A model generated the notes under the pieces. The model did no database searches. It was not told where the DNA came from and was given only the letters and a program-made list of their open reading frames with translations. This document shows, piece after piece, positions 18,505-30,303 of a DNA stretch of 64,000 nucleotides. Numbering within the stretch: position 1 is the stretch's first letter; every line of letters starts with the position of its first letter. This DNA comes from Pseudomonas marginalis (GTDB lineage: Bacteria > Pseudomonadota > Gammaproteobacteria > Pseudomonadales > Pseudomonadaceae): contig NZ_VTFG01000001.1 in the NCBI RefSeq assembly GCF_008692035.1, positions 3,473,501 through 3,537,500 of the forward strand, given 5' to 3'. Made by a program: the position numbers and the translations under genes.

Positions 18505-19617
18505 TCAATTCGCCTCTAGAAGTGGGTCGAGTGCGCGAACGTGCTCGACTTGCCAGCCAATCGGTACCACGTCGCCGACCGCCAACGCCGGGTCCAGCTC
18601 GGCGATCGGTTGTTTCACAAAAAAATCGGTCTTGCCGCAGACTTCCAGGCGCACGCGCACGTGGTCGCCCAGGTAGATGAATTCCGCCACCCGCCCGGAG
18701 AAACGGTTGACGCAGCTTTCGCTGGAGCCATTGAGGCTGACACGCTCAGGGCGCACCGACAGGGTCACCGGGCCGCCGACCTGGCCGACGTTCACCGCCA
18801 GCGCCTCGACCTTCTCGCCGCGCGCCAGCTCCACCACGCAGCGCTCGCCGGTGTGGCTGTGCAGGCGGCCATTGAGGCGGTTGTTTTCACCGATGAAGTT
18901 GGCGACGAAGGTGTTCTTCGGCTCTTCATACAAGGTACGTGGCGCGGCGATCTGCTGGATCTCGCCCTGGTGGAACACCGCCACGCGGTCGGACATGGTC
19001 AAGGCTTCGCCCTGGTCATGGGTCACGTACACCACGGTCACGCCGAGGCGCTGGTGCAGGTGCTTGATCTCCATCTGCATGTGTTCGCGCAGTTGCTTGT
19101 CGAGGGCGCCGAGGGGTTCGTCCATCAGCACCAGTTGCGGCTCGAACACCAGCGCCCGGGCCAAGGCCACGCGCTGTTGCTGGCCGCCGGACAGTTGCGC
19201 CGGGTAGCGCTGGGCGAAGGCATCGAGCTGGACCATGCTCAGCACGCGTTTGACCCGCTCGCTGATATCGGTCTTGCTCAAGCCCCGCACCGACAGCGGG
19301 AACGCGAGGTTCTCGGCAACGGTCATGTGCGGGAACAGCGCGTAGTTCTGGAACACCATGCCGATGTCGCGCTTGTGCGGCGGCACGTTGTTGATCGAGC
19401 GTCCGGCCAGCTGGATTTCACCGGCGGTCGGCGTTTCGAAGCCGGCCAGCATCATCAGGCTGGTGGTCTTGCCCGAACCGGAAGGCCCGAGCAGGGTGAG
19501 GAACTCGCCCTTGCGAATCTCCAGGTTGAGGTCTTTGACGATCAGGTTCTCGCCGTCGTAGCTCTTCTGCACGCCACGAAAGCTGACCAGCACATCATTT
19601 GAATCCACCTCGCTCAT
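18505..19617 (-). CDS. ABC transporter ATP-binding protein, PotA-like
   Basis: 370 aa. Walker A LLGPSGSGKTTSL, Q-loop VFQNYALFPHMTV, signature LSGGQQQRVALARAL, Walker B LVLMDEPLGALD, H-loop VYVTHDQGEAL. A C-terminal TOBE-type regulatory region (about 240-370) is typical of PotA/FbpC importers. The start is set at MSEVDSNDVLVSF. First gene of the transporter operon, downstream of the response regulator gene by 225 bases that hold palindromes and a promoter-like element. Confidence 0.92.
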   Translation of the reverse strand: MSEVDSNDVLVSFRGVQKSYDGENLIVKDLNLEIRKGEFLTLLGPSGSGKTTSLMMLAGFETPTAGEIQLAGRSINNVPPHKRDIGMVFQNYALFPHMTVAENLAFPLSVRGLSKTDISERVKRVLSMVQLDAFAQRYPAQLSGGQQQRVALARALVFEPQLVLMDEPLGALDKQLREHMQMEIKHLHQRLGVTVVYVTHDQGEALTMSDRVAVFHQGEIQQIAAPRTLYEEPKNTFVANFIGENNRLNGRLHSHTGERCVVELARGEKVEALAVNVGQVGGPVTLSVRPERVSLNGSSESCVNRFSGRVAEFIYLGDHVRVRLEVCGKTDFFVKQPIAELDPALAVGDVVPIGWQVEHVRALDPLLEAN

Positions 19618-19645
19618 ACCCGCACCTTTGTATTTTGGACTGCTG

Positions 19646-19659
19646 TGGCACAAGCGTAG
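19646..19659 (-). promoter_or_regulatory. Shared promoter-like element upstream of the ABC ATPase gene
   Basis: Minus-strand CTACGCTTGTGCCA, 13 of 14 bases identical to the element before the Fe-ADH gene. The TACGCT hexamer is 36 bases from the start codon, against 35 in the other case. Confidence 0.5.
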
Positions 19660-19670
19660 TCCAGGCGCGA

Positions 19671-19742
19671 GCCCCCGGAAATCGGGGGCCAGGAGAGAAT
19701 GGCATCAGCCGGATGGAAGGTTTGGGGTAGGGATCGCCCTAC
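19671..19742. promoter_or_regulatory. Two palindromes between the response regulator and the ABC operon
   Basis: GCCCCCG-GAAAT-CGGGGGC (19671-19689) and GTAGGG-ATCG-CCCTAC (19727-19742), both with perfect arms. The second, about 70 bases upstream of the putative ABC -10, is a good candidate operator for the adjacent NarL-type response regulator. The first has no T run, so terminator function is doubtful. Confidence 0.4.
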
Positions 19743-19842
19743 ACGGATGGCGGGGATGGGACAGGGCAGCGGCAAGAGGCGAGCTGCACGCGGCAAGAAT
19801 GGGTTCGGCGGTGTTTTGGGGTTGTCGTTATTGGGTATGTGG

Positions 19843-20472
19843 TTAGAGGAGCTTGTGCTCCATGGCGTACTTCACCAGCTCCGCCAGGGAGGTGATATTG
19901 AGCTTTTGCATCAGCCGCGCCTTGTGGGTGCTGATGGTCTTGCTGCTCAACGCCAGTTGCTGGGCGATGTCATTGACGTTGGCGCCCTGGGCCAGGCGCT
20001 CGAACACCGAAAATTCACGCTCGGACAGCAGCGAATGCAAGGGCCTTGAATCCGTCAGGCCGACCTCGAAGACCATGCGGTCCGCCAGGTCCGGGTCGAT
20101 GTAACGCCCGCCGGCGGCGACCTTGCGAATCGCCATCAGCAGCAGCGCCGGGTCGCTGTCCTTGGTGGCGTAGCCCGCAGCGCCCACCTTCAAGGCGCGA
20201 GCGGCCATTTGCGCCTCATCGTGCATCGACAGCACCAGGATCGCCGGCGGATTGCTCAGCGCCCGAATGCGCGCAATCGCTTCCAGGCCATTCACGCCTG
20301 GCATCGAGATGTCCAGCAACACCACCTCGCAAGGCACATGGCGCAAGGTCTCGAGCAACTGCTCGCCATTACTCGCCTCCCCCACCACCAGCAGGTCCTT
20401 GGCCAGGCCGATCAATTGCTTGATGCCTTCACGAACGATGGTGTGGTCTTCGGCTACCAGTACACGGATCAC
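19843..20472 (-). CDS. NarL/LuxR-family response regulator
   Basis: 209 aa. The receiver domain (1-120) has the acidic pocket Glu8-Asp9, phospho-acceptor Asp54 (VVLLDISMPG) and the conserved Lys in YATKDSD. The C-terminal LuxR helix-turn-helix is LSEREFSVFERLAQGANVNDIAQQLALSSKTISTHKARLMQKL. It lies 18 bases after the histidine kinase gene, its evident partner, and next to the ABC importer it probably controls. Confidence 0.92.
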   Translation of the reverse strand: MIRVLVAEDHTIVREGIKQLIGLAKDLLVVGEASNGEQLLETLRHVPCEVVLLDISMPGVNGLEAIARIRALSNPPAILVLSMHDEAQMAARALKVGAAGYATKDSDPALLLMAIRKVAAGGRYIDPDLADRMVFEVGLTDSRPLHSLLSEREFSVFERLAQGANVNDIAQQLALSSKTISTHKARLMQKLNITSLAELVKYAMEHKLL

Positions 20473-20490
20473 AAGGGCTTCCTCTTATCG

Positions 20491-22485
20491 TTATGCATCC
20501 AAAGGCACCGTGACACTCAGGGTGGTGCCCTCGCCCAATTGACTGTCCAGGCTCAGTTGCCCGCCCATGATCAGCACCCGCTCGCGCATCCCCACCAGGC
20601 CAAACGACACCGGGCGCCCCTGGGCCTGGACGAAACCGACGCCATCGTCGCTGATGGTCAGCCGCAGGTCGGTGCCTTCCACCGCCAGGGTCAGTTCGAC
20701 AGTATGCGCCTGGGCATGGCGCATCACATTGGTCAGTGCCTCTTGCAGGATACGGAACAGGCCGATGGCCTTGGCATCGCTCAAGGTCGGCAGGTTATCC
20801 GGTACCTGCACCAGGCAAGGGATTTGCGTGCGCGCTTCGAAACGCCGGGCTTGCCATTCAATCGCCGAGGCAATACCGGCGTCGAGAATCGGCGGGCGCA
20901 GCGCCGTCGCCACGTCCCGCACCAACTGGAACAGTTGGGCGATCAGGCGCTTCATGCTGTTCAAGCGCTCATGCAGGCCAGGATCCAGTTGCGCATAGGA
21001 CAGCTCGCACATGGAGGTTTCCAGCTTGAGCACCGTGAGCATTTGCCCGAGTTCGTCGTGCACTTCCCGGGCGATGCGCGCCTTTTCTTCTTCGCGCACG
21101 GTTTCCAGGTGGGCGGACAACTCGCGCAGTTGCGCTTCACTTTGCATCAGGGCGGCCAGGGTGCGGCGCAGTTCGGTGACATCGTTCAGGTAGACAACCA
21201 GGTATTCAGCCTCGGCAAATCGCACAAAGCTCAAGGACACGTTGGCCGGCAGGATGCTGCCATCGGCGCGCAAACAATCGGTGGCGAAATTCTGCGGCCC
21301 CTCCTCGCTGGCCCGTGCGCGCTTCCACAAATTGAGCCAGCGGTCCATATCCAGGGTCGGGTCGAGGTCGACCAGCGGCCGTTCGATCAGTGCACCGGGC
21401 TCGTAACCCAGCATGCTCTCGGCCGCACGATTGGCGTAGCGCACGTGGCTGTCCCAGTTGACCCACAGGATGCCGACGGTGCTCTGGTCGATGGAGAACT
21501 GCGTCAAGCGCAACGCTTCGGCACCGGCGGCACGGGCGGCGCTTTCTTCGCGGGCCGCCAGCAGGTCGTGCTCCAGCACACGTTGCTGGCGGCGCTGCCA
21601 GAACACCACGGCCAGGCTGGCGAGCAGCAACAGGCCGAGCAGCAGGCTGAGGTTCTGCCAAAGGCCTTTGGATTCGGATAAACGTGGGTATTTGGGTTGC
21701 AGCCAGCGACTGTGCAGTTGATCCAGGTCGCGGGCCGGGATCGCGCTCAGGGCACTTTCCATGATGCCGGCCAGTTCCGGCCAATCCCGGCGCGTGGCGA
21801 CCCGCAGCAATTGCGGCAGGCCGATGTCCCCGACCACCGCCAGCCCGCTGAACTCGGCCTCTGCAGACAAGCGGCTTAATTGCGCTTCATCCACCACGGC
21901 ATAACGCGCCTGCTGGCTGACCAACAGTTGCAAGGCCTGGCGCTCCATGGGCACGCCTTGCAGGTTGAGGCCGGGATAGGTACTGCGCAGGTAATCGGCC
22001 ACGGCGCTGGGCATGCGCACGGCAACCCGGGATTGACCGTCGAGCTTCTCCAGCTCCACGGCACCACCGCCCTCGCGGATGCCGACAATGTGTTGAGGCA
22101 CACGCATATACGGGTCGGTGAACTGCCACAGGCGCAAACCGGCCGGGGTTTGCTGCAGGCCAGGGGCAATGTCTACCTCGTCATCGCGTACGGCCGCCTC
22201 CAACTGCTCCTGATCAGGGAAGTTGCGCCAGGTCAGCTCGATATTCAGCGCCTTGGCCAGCCACTGCATCAACTCGACATTCGCCCCGGACAAGCGCTGC
22301 AGGCGTCGGTCGTATTGCGCGTAAGGCGCCTGCAACACCACGCCCACCCGCAGCTCCGGGTGCCGGGCCAGCCATTCGCGCTGCGGCGCATTCAGCTGCG
22401 CCTGCGGTGTGGCGGGCGCGGGGGAAGCGTTTGCCATCAAGGCAAGGCACAAACAGCCGATAACCAGCAGACAGCGAAAACCCAT
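20491..22485 (-). CDS. Sensor histidine kinase with periplasmic solute-binding domain
   Basis: 664 aa. Signal sequence (1-20), a family-3-type solute-binding domain (about 30-260), one membrane helix (about 278-297), a PAS domain (325-440), then a HisKA_3 dimerisation/phosphotransfer helix with His476 in IAREVHDELGQML, and an HATPase with ALTNVMRHAQAHTV (N box) and ISDDGVGF / FGLVGMRERV (G boxes). It should sense a small molecule directly in the periplasm and phosphorylate the adjacent NarL-type regulator. Together with the PotD-like importer downstream, it suggests detection and uptake of the same or a related compound. Confidence 0.9.
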   Translation of the reverse strand: MGFRCLLVIGCLCLALMANASPAPATPQAQLNAPQREWLARHPELRVGVVLQAPYAQYDRRLQRLSGANVELMQWLAKALNIELTWRNFPDQEQLEAAVRDDEVDIAPGLQQTPAGLRLWQFTDPYMRVPQHIVGIREGGGAVELEKLDGQSRVAVRMPSAVADYLRSTYPGLNLQGVPMERQALQLLVSQQARYAVVDEAQLSRLSAEAEFSGLAVVGDIGLPQLLRVATRRDWPELAGIMESALSAIPARDLDQLHSRWLQPKYPRLSESKGLWQNLSLLLGLLLLASLAVVFWQRRQQRVLEHDLLAAREESAARAAGAEALRLTQFSIDQSTVGILWVNWDSHVRYANRAAESMLGYEPGALIERPLVDLDPTLDMDRWLNLWKRARASEEGPQNFATDCLRADGSILPANVSLSFVRFAEAEYLVVYLNDVTELRRTLAALMQSEAQLRELSAHLETVREEEKARIAREVHDELGQMLTVLKLETSMCELSYAQLDPGLHERLNSMKRLIAQLFQLVRDVATALRPPILDAGIASAIEWQARRFEARTQIPCLVQVPDNLPTLSDAKAIGLFRILQEALTNVMRHAQAHTVELTLAVEGTDLRLTISDDGVGFVQAQGRPVSFGLVGMRERVLIMGGQLSLDSQLGEGTTLSVTVPLDA

Positions 22486-22562
22486 GATCCACGTCTCACA
22501 TCACTGACAAATACTGACCAACCCATTAGGCTGCTGGAATCACTTCTGGCCGGAAATCAACG

Positions 22563-23537
22563 ATGTCCTATCGAAACCGTTCGGCACTGCCAGCATTGTG
22601 CCTGTCACTGCTGTTTACCAGTGCCTTTTCTGTGCAGGCTGAAGACGCACCGGCACCGGCTGCCGAAAAACCCGTCGAACGCCAACCCCTGCCCGAGCGT
22701 AGCCAGGAAGAGGCCAGCGCCCTGGAACGCAAAATCCCGCAGCAAGAGCAGCAACAGTTGCAGGCCGGCAGTGATTCATTCCTTGCCCTGTGGAAACCGG
22801 CCAACAGCGCCGAACCCGAAGGCGTGGTGATTATCGTACCGGGCGCCGGCGAAAATGCTGACTGGCCGCAAGCAATCGGCCCGTTGCGACGTAAATTGCC
22901 GGATGCCAATTGGGGCAGCCTCAGCCTGTCGTTACCGGACGTGAGCATGGACACCCTGCCACCGCGTGTCATGGAAGCACCCAACGCCACCGTCGACACC
23001 AGCAGTAAAGACGCGAGCACCGCCGACAAGCCGATCGAGCAAGCCGCCAGCGCCGAGGCGGAAGGCACCGACCCGGCGGTGGTCCCGGGTGCCGACGAAC
23101 AGGACAAGACCGACGCCTCGCGCATCTTCGCGCGCATCGATGCCGCCGTGGCTTTTGCCCAGACCCAGAGCGCACGCACGGTGGTGCTGGTGGGCCATGG
23201 CACTGGCGCCTGGTGGGCGGCGCGTTACCTGACTGAAAAACAACCCTCCCAGGTGCAGAAGCTCGTGATGGTTGCCGCCCAGACGCCTGCCGGGCGTCAT
23301 CCGGATGTGCAGCAACTGGCGCCGGCGCTGAAGCTGCCGACGGCCGACGTCTTCTATCAAGACAACGCTCAAGCACGCAACAACGCCCTGGCGCGCGCCC
23401 AGGCCGCGAAGCGCTTGAAGAATGACGGCTATAAGCAGGTGTCATTGAAGACCCTGCCCGGCAACAGCGCCGCCGAGCAGGAACAGTTGTATCGCCGGGT
23501 TCGCGGCTGGTTGAGCCCGCAGGCCAGCGCCGACTGA
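22563..23537 (+). CDS. DUF3530 family secreted alpha/beta-hydrolase-like protein
   Basis: 324 aa with signal peptide MSYRNRSALPALCLSLLFTSAFSVQA. A charged, Pro/Ala/Glu-rich segment follows, then an alpha/beta-hydrolase-like core: VVIIVPGAGENADWP, a low-complexity insert (about 140-180), and VVLVGHGTGAWWAARYL in the place of the nucleophile elbow. The elbow reads GHGTG, not GxSxG, so the usual Ser nucleophile is replaced by Thr. It may be inactive or use another mechanism. Function unknown. Divergent from the kinase gene, convergent with djlA. Confidence 0.75.
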   Translation: MSYRNRSALPALCLSLLFTSAFSVQAEDAPAPAAEKPVERQPLPERSQEEASALERKIPQQEQQQLQAGSDSFLALWKPANSAEPEGVVIIVPGAGENADWPQAIGPLRRKLPDANWGSLSLSLPDVSMDTLPPRVMEAPNATVDTSSKDASTADKPIEQAASAEAEGTDPAVVPGADEQDKTDASRIFARIDAAVAFAQTQSARTVVLVGHGTGAWWAARYLTEKQPSQVQKLVMVAAQTPAGRHPDVQQLAPALKLPTADVFYQDNAQARNNALARAQAAKRLKNDGYKQVSLKTLPGNSAAEQEQLYRRVRGWLSPQASAD

Positions 23538-23581
23538 GGATCAGCACAGAACCAATGTGGTTATCCGTGAAAGACCGGCCT

Positions 23582-24349
23582 CTAACGAAAATCCCGGCGT
23601 TCGCGAATCAATGAATAGGCATTGTGCAATTCACGGGTGCGCTCGGTCGCCTCACGCACTTGCGCGGGGCTGGCGCCACTGCCGGCCACCTTGTCCGGGT
23701 GGTGACGGCTCAGCAGGCGGCGATAGGCACGCTTGATGACCGACGGCTCGGTGGTAGCTGTCACGCCGAGCAAGCGCAACGCTTCCTGGTAGGTCGTGCC
23801 ACGATTGACCAGCGGCTTGCGCTCAGGTGTGTAGTCGGCCGCCAACGCCTGGAGCTGTTGCGGTGTCCAGCCCAACCACTTCCCCCACAGGTCGATCAAG
23901 TCGCGCTCGGCGGCATCCGCCTTGCCGTCCGCCCAGACCATCCGCCAGCACGCCCGCAACACCCCTTCCGCCGCATGGGGCTGGGCCTTGAGCACACGCA
24001 GGTAGCGGCGTACCCGGTCGGAACCGGATTTGCCGCGGTTGAACGCCGCAATCGCGCGGCGCTGGGCCGACTCGGTCATGTCCAGTGAGCGCATTTCCTG
24101 CCGCGCCTGCTGGATATGCCCGTCCACCACACGCCCGTTACTTTTGGCCAGGCGCCCGAGCAACACAAACAATAACTCGTCATTGCGTAACGCCGGACGC
24201 CCGCCCAAGCGCTCGCGCAACTGTGCCCAACTGTGCAGTTGCAGGCGGCGATCCAGCGCCTGCCCCAACAGCGCACCCAACAAGGCCCCCGGAATACTGG
24301 CAATGGCAAAGCCAGCCCCGGCGCCGATCAGCGTCCCTGGCCACAACAT
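23582..24349 (-). CDS. djlA: DjlA-like membrane-anchored J-domain co-chaperone with TerB domain
   Basis: 255 aa. The N-terminus is a Gly/Ala membrane segment (GTLIGAGAGFAIASIPGALLGALLGQAL), a TerB-like helical domain spans about 55-170, and the C-terminal J domain has the essential HPD in YRRLLSRHHPDKVAGSG. DjlA proteins stimulate DnaK ATPase near the inner membrane and influence envelope stress. One base separates it from the upstream murU stop, so amgK-murU-djlA is probably one transcript. Confidence 0.85.
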   Translation of the reverse strand: MLWPGTLIGAGAGFAIASIPGALLGALLGQALDRRLQLHSWAQLRERLGGRPALRNDELLFVLLGRLAKSNGRVVDGHIQQARQEMRSLDMTESAQRRAIAAFNRGKSGSDRVRRYLRVLKAQPHAAEGVLRACWRMVWADGKADAAERDLIDLWGKWLGWTPQQLQALAADYTPERKPLVNRGTTYQEALRLLGVTATTEPSVIKRAYRRLLSRHHPDKVAGSGASPAQVREATERTRELHNAYSLIRERRDFR

Positions 24350-24350
24350 G

Positions 24351-26047
<1,697 letters not shown>

Positions 26048-26177
26048 TACAAGGGTCTCCGACGGCGCTAGCCGTCAAGCGGGTCATGCTTTATTATCAC
26101 GCATCTTTTTCAGACCATCGAGAGGCGTGCGGCCCAAACCGCGGGCAGATGGCACGCAGGAAGCCCGGACTAATAAG

Positions 26178-28988
26178 ATGGCATTGAAATCCCCCGCGTT
26201 TCGTAGAAAATTTCCGTTGCTGGTAACCGGCAGTCTGCTGGTCATGCAACCCTTCGCCACCTCATTCGTGGTCGCCGCGGAACAGTATGACTGCTCAGTC
26301 TCTGCTTCGGGTGCCTGGGACTGCGCGCCGAAGACCGCCGCCGCCCCATTGCCACCGCGCCCGGTGCATGACGGCGCAGCCGTCAGCTCGGCCAACAGCA
26401 CGGCGCAGGCCGACGCTGGCGGCAGTGCCGAAGCCGAGCCGAAGACCGCACTGGTCACCGAGTCCAAGGGCCGTGGCCTGCGTTCGCGCAGCGCCGACTA
26501 CAGCCACTTGGACTGGGTGCCTCGCGAAAAGTTGACCGCAGCCCAGCTGGCGGAAACCGGTCCTTACTGCGGCGGTGCGTACATCGAGCCAACTCGTCCT
26601 GGCATGAACGACAAGACGAACAAGAGCGATGCGCCCACCTTCATCGGTGCCAAGGCCTCTCGTTACGAGCAGGAACAACAAGTCGCAACCCTGGCCGGTG
26701 ACGTCGTCATGCGCCAGGGCAGCATGCAGCTGGAGTCGGAAGAAGCCAGCCTGTACCAGGCCGAGAACCGGGGCGAGCTGAACGGTAACGTGCGACTGCG
26801 CGACAACGGTGCATTGATCGTCGGCGACCACGCCCAGGTTCAACTGGATACCGGCGCTGCGCAGATCGACAACGCCGAATACGTGCTGCACAAGTCGCGT
26901 ATCCGCGGTAACGCGCTGTACGCCAAGCGCGCCGAAAACGCGATCATCCGCCTCAAGGACGGTACCTACACCACCTGCGAGCCGGACAGCAACGCCTGGC
27001 AGCTCAGGGGCAACAACATCACGTTGAACCCGGCCACCGGTTTCGGTACGGCCACCAACGCGACGCTGCGGATCAAGAACATTCCGATCCTGTACACCCC
27101 TTACATCTACTTCCCGATCGACGACCGTCGTCAGTCCGGCTTCCTGCCACCGAGCTTCAGCACCGGCAGCGAAACCGGCTTTACCCTGGTCACGCCGTAC
27201 TACTTCAACCTGGCACCAAACTACGATGCCACGTTGTACCCGCAATACATGACCAAGCGCGGCATGATGATGGAAGGCGAATTCCGCTACCTCACCAAGT
27301 CCAGCGAAGGCCAGTTCGGCGGCGCGTACCTGAACGACGACAACGACGAACGCAAGAAGCAGACCGACTACGAAAAAACCCGCTACATGCTCAATTGGCA
27401 GCACAAGGGCGGGCTGGATTCGCGTGTACTGACCCAGGTCGACTACACCACGATCAGTGACCCTTACTACTTCCAGGACCTCAAGTCCTACCAGGAAGGT
27501 GTCGAGAGCCGCGACTACGTCAACCAGCAGGGCTCCGTGGCTTATCGCGGTGACACCTTCCAGGCACGCCTGAACCTGCAGGCTTACCAGCTGGCGACGA
27601 TCTCCCAGGTCACGCCGTATAACCGCCTGCCGCAGATCACCTTCAACGGTACCCTGCCTTATCATCCGGGTGGCTTGAACTTCAGCTATGAGACCGAAGC
27701 CGTACGCTTTGATCGTGACCTGGAAAACGGCAATTTCAGCAATGAGAACGGGGACATCGAGCGCCGCCTCGACACTTATGTCCGCGGTCTTACCCGTGCC
27801 AATGGCACGCGCCTGAACGTAGCGCCGGCTGTCGAGTACCCGATGAACTGGACCTACGGCTTTGTAACGCCGAAGCTCAAGTACGTGTACACCAAGTACG
27901 ACCTGGACCTGGATAACATCGGCAAGAACCAGATCATTGCTGATCAGAATGCGGCAACCGCAGCCAACCCGTACGCGGGCGGCACCTTCAAGAGCTCCCA
28001 GGACCGTGCGGTTCCGGTGGCCAGCGTCGACAGCGGCCTGTACTTCGATCGCAACACCAACTGGTTCGGCAAGGATTATCGCCAGACCCTCGAGCCGCGT
28101 GCGTTCTACCTGTACGTGCCGAACAAGGACCAGGCCGATATCCCGGTCTTCGACACCAGCGAATACTCGTTCAGCTACGCGTCACTGTTCCGCGACAACC
28201 GCTTCAGCGGCTCCGACCGTATCGGCGACGAGAACAAGCTGTCCCTGGGCTTGACCAGCCGGTGGATCGAAGAAAACGGTTTCGAGCGTCAACGCGTATC
28301 CGTGGGACAGGCTGTGTACTTCAAGGATCGTGAAGTACAACTGCCTGGCATCCTGGCGGCTGACCGTGCCGATGCACAGTCCGACGTATCGCCCGTTGCC
28401 CTGGACTACGAGTTCCGCTTCAACCGCGACTGGCGCGCCACTGCCGACTACAACTGGGATACCGAGGAGCACAGCCCTCGTTCCGGTAGCGCGATGCTTC
28501 ACTACCAGCCGGAAGACAACCCGAACAAGATCATCAACGTCGGTTATCGCTATCGTAACGACCAGGTCGTCTACAACCAGTTGACCGGCAAATGGCAGTT
28601 CGGTGGCGACTACGGTCAACCAGGCGATCCGAACTACGTGAAGGATTACTACAAAATCCAACAACACGACTTCTCGATGATGTGGCCGATCATTCCCCAG
28701 TGGAACCTGATCACCCGCTGGCAGTATGACTACGCTCGCAACCGTACCCTGGAAGCCTTCGGTGGTTTCGAGTACGACAACTGCTGCTGGAAACTGCGCG
28801 TCATCAACCGTTACTGGGTTTCCAACGACGAATACAGCCAGATCGCCCCGCTTAACGAAAAGGGTGACCACGGGCTCTTCCTGCAGATCGTCCTCAAAGG
28901 ACTCGGCGGCCTGACCGGCGCCAAGGTAGAGAGCTTCCTCGACAAAGGCATTGAAGGTTATCGTGAACGTGAAGACCAAGCTTTCTGA
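26178..28988 (+). CDS. lptD: LPS-assembly outer membrane protein LptD
   Basis: 936 aa. Signal peptide (about 1-33, ending SFVVAA), then a Pseudomonas-type spacer region, an OstA/LptA-like periplasmic jellyroll (about 150-300: [24 protein letters not shown]) and a large C-terminal beta barrel rich in aromatic-ended strands. Cysteines expected for disulfides are present ([25 protein letters not shown]). It inserts LPS in the outer leaflet with LptE. The start was set at [11 protein letters not shown], after AATAAG; the longer frame runs into amgK. Its 3' end overlaps the surA start. Confidence 0.95.
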   Translation: MALKSPAFRRKFPLLVTGSLLVMQPFATSFVVAAEQYDCSVSASGAWDCAPKTAAAPLPPRPVHDGAAVSSANSTAQADAGGSAEAEPKTALVTESKGRGLRSRSADYSHLDWVPREKLTAAQLAETGPYCGGAYIEPTRPGMNDKTNKSDAPTFIGAKASRYEQEQQVATLAGDVVMRQGSMQLESEEASLYQAENRGELNGNVRLRDNGALIVGDHAQVQLDTGAAQIDNAEYVLHKSRIRGNALYAKRAENAIIRLKDGTYTTCEPDSNAWQLRGNNITLNPATGFGTATNATLRIKNIPILYTPYIYFPIDDRRQSGFLPPSFSTGSETGFTLVTPYYFNLAPNYDATLYPQYMTKRGMMMEGEFRYLTKSSEGQFGGAYLNDDNDERKKQTDYEKTRYMLNWQHKGGLDSRVLTQVDYTTISDPYYFQDLKSYQEGVESRDYVNQQGSVAYRGDTFQARLNLQAYQLATISQVTPYNRLPQITFNGTLPYHPGGLNFSYETEAVRFDRDLENGNFSNENGDIERRLDTYVRGLTRANGTRLNVAPAVEYPMNWTYGFVTPKLKYVYTKYDLDLDNIGKNQIIADQNAATAANPYAGGTFKSSQDRAVPVASVDSGLYFDRNTNWFGKDYRQTLEPRAFYLYVPNKDQADIPVFDTSEYSFSYASLFRDNRFSGSDRIGDENKLSLGLTSRWIEENGFERQRVSVGQAVYFKDREVQLPGILAADRADAQSDVSPVALDYEFRFNRDWRATADYNWDTEEHSPRSGSAMLHYQPEDNPNKIINVGYRYRNDQVVYNQLTGKWQFGGDYGQPGDPNYVKDYYKIQQHDFSMMWPIIPQWNLITRWQYDYARNRTLEAFGGFEYDNCCWKLRVINRYWVSNDEYSQIAPLNEKGDHGLFLQIVLKGLGGLTGAKVESFLDKGIEGYREREDQAF

Positions 28989-30303
28989 TTGTCTGCGCCC
29001 GCTAGTGCTGGGCGCGCTGTTCCTGGGCACCGTATCGGCTCACGCTGCGGTTCAGCAACTGGATAAAGTAGTGGCCATCGTCGATAACGACGTGATCATG
29101 CAAAGCCAACTGGACCAGCGCGTCAAGGAAGTGCAGCAAACCATCGCCAAGCGTGGCGGCGGCGTGCCACCGACCAGCGTGCTGGACCAGCAGGTACTGG
29201 AACGCCTGATCGTCGAAAACCTGCAACTGCAGATCGGCGAGCGTTCCGGCATCCGCATTTCGGACGAAGAACTGAACCAGGCGGTCGGCACCATCGCTCA
29301 GCGCAACAACATGAGCATTGATCAATTCCGCGCGGCCCTGGCCCACGACGGTCTTTCGTATGAAGACGCCCGTGACCAGATCCGCCGCGAAATGATCATC
29401 AGCCGTGTGCGCCAGCGTCGCGTTGCCGAGCGGGTCCAGGTATCCGAGCAGGAAGTGAAGAACTTCCTGGCCTCGGACCTGGGCAAGATGCAGCTTTCCG
29501 AAGAACTGCACCTGGCCAATATCCTGATCCCGACCCCGGACAGTGCCAACTCCGAGCAGCTGAATGCGGCAGCGGCGAAAACCCAGGCTATCTATGATCG
29601 CCTGAAAGCCGGCGCTGACTTTGCCCAGATGGCCATTGCCCAGTCCGGCAGCGACAACGCCCTTGAAGGTGGTGATATGGGCTGGCGTAAAGCGGCTCAA
29701 CTGCCACCTCCGTTCGACCGTGAACTGAGTGCCATGGAAGTGGGTGGCATCACCCAGCCAGCCCGCACCCCAGGCGGCTTCATCATCCTGAAGTTGCTGG
29801 AACGTCGCGGTGGCGAGACCTCGCTGAAAGACGAAGTGCATGTTCGTCATATCCTGGTCAAACCAAGCGAAATCCGCACCGAGGCCCAAACCAAGGAACT
29901 GGCCCAGAAGATCTATGACCGCATCGAAAGCGGTGAAGACTTCGCCACCCTGGCCAAGAGCTTCTCGGAAGACCCGGGTTCCGCCCTCAACGGTGGCGAC
30001 CTGAACTGGATCGACCCGAAAGCCCTGGTGCCTGAGTTCCAGCAGGTAATGGCCGATACTCCGCAAGGCGTACTGTCCAAGCCGTTCAAGACCCAATATG
30101 GCTGGCATGTACTGGAAGTCCTTGGTCGTCGCGCCACCGACAACACTAGCCAGGCCCGCGAGCAGCAGGCGCTGAACGTACTGCGTAACCGCAAATACGA
30201 CGAAGAGCTGCAGACCTGGCTGCGTCAGATCCGTGACGAAGCCTACGTGGAAAACAAGCTGCCAGGCGCCGAGCAAACAGGCACCGACCAGGCAGCTCCG
30301 TGA
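28963..30303 (+). CDS. surA: Periplasmic chaperone/peptidyl-prolyl isomerase SurA
   Basis: 446 aa with signal peptide ([27 protein letters not shown]), SurA N domain, and two parvulin domains (starting near [11 protein letters not shown] and [11 protein letters not shown]). It escorts outer-membrane proteins such as LptD. A GTG start at 28963 is preferred, with AAGG five bases upstream; the frame also allows TTG 28951 or GTG 28969. The start lies inside the last codons of lptD, so translation is likely coupled. Confidence 0.93.
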   Translation: MNVKTKLSDCLRPLVLGALFLGTVSAHAAVQQLDKVVAIVDNDVIMQSQLDQRVKEVQQTIAKRGGGVPPTSVLDQQVLERLIVENLQLQIGERSGIRISDEELNQAVGTIAQRNNMSIDQFRAALAHDGLSYEDARDQIRREMIISRVRQRRVAERVQVSEQEVKNFLASDLGKMQLSEELHLANILIPTPDSANSEQLNAAAAKTQAIYDRLKAGADFAQMAIAQSGSDNALEGGDMGWRKAAQLPPPFDRELSAMEVGGITQPARTPGGFIILKLLERRGGETSLKDEVHVRHILVKPSEIRTEAQTKELAQKIYDRIESGEDFATLAKSFSEDPGSALNGGDLNWIDPKALVPEFQQVMADTPQGVLSKPFKTQYGWHVLEVLGRRATDNTSQAREQQALNVLRNRKYDEELQTWLRQIRDEAYVENKLPGAEQTGTDQAAP

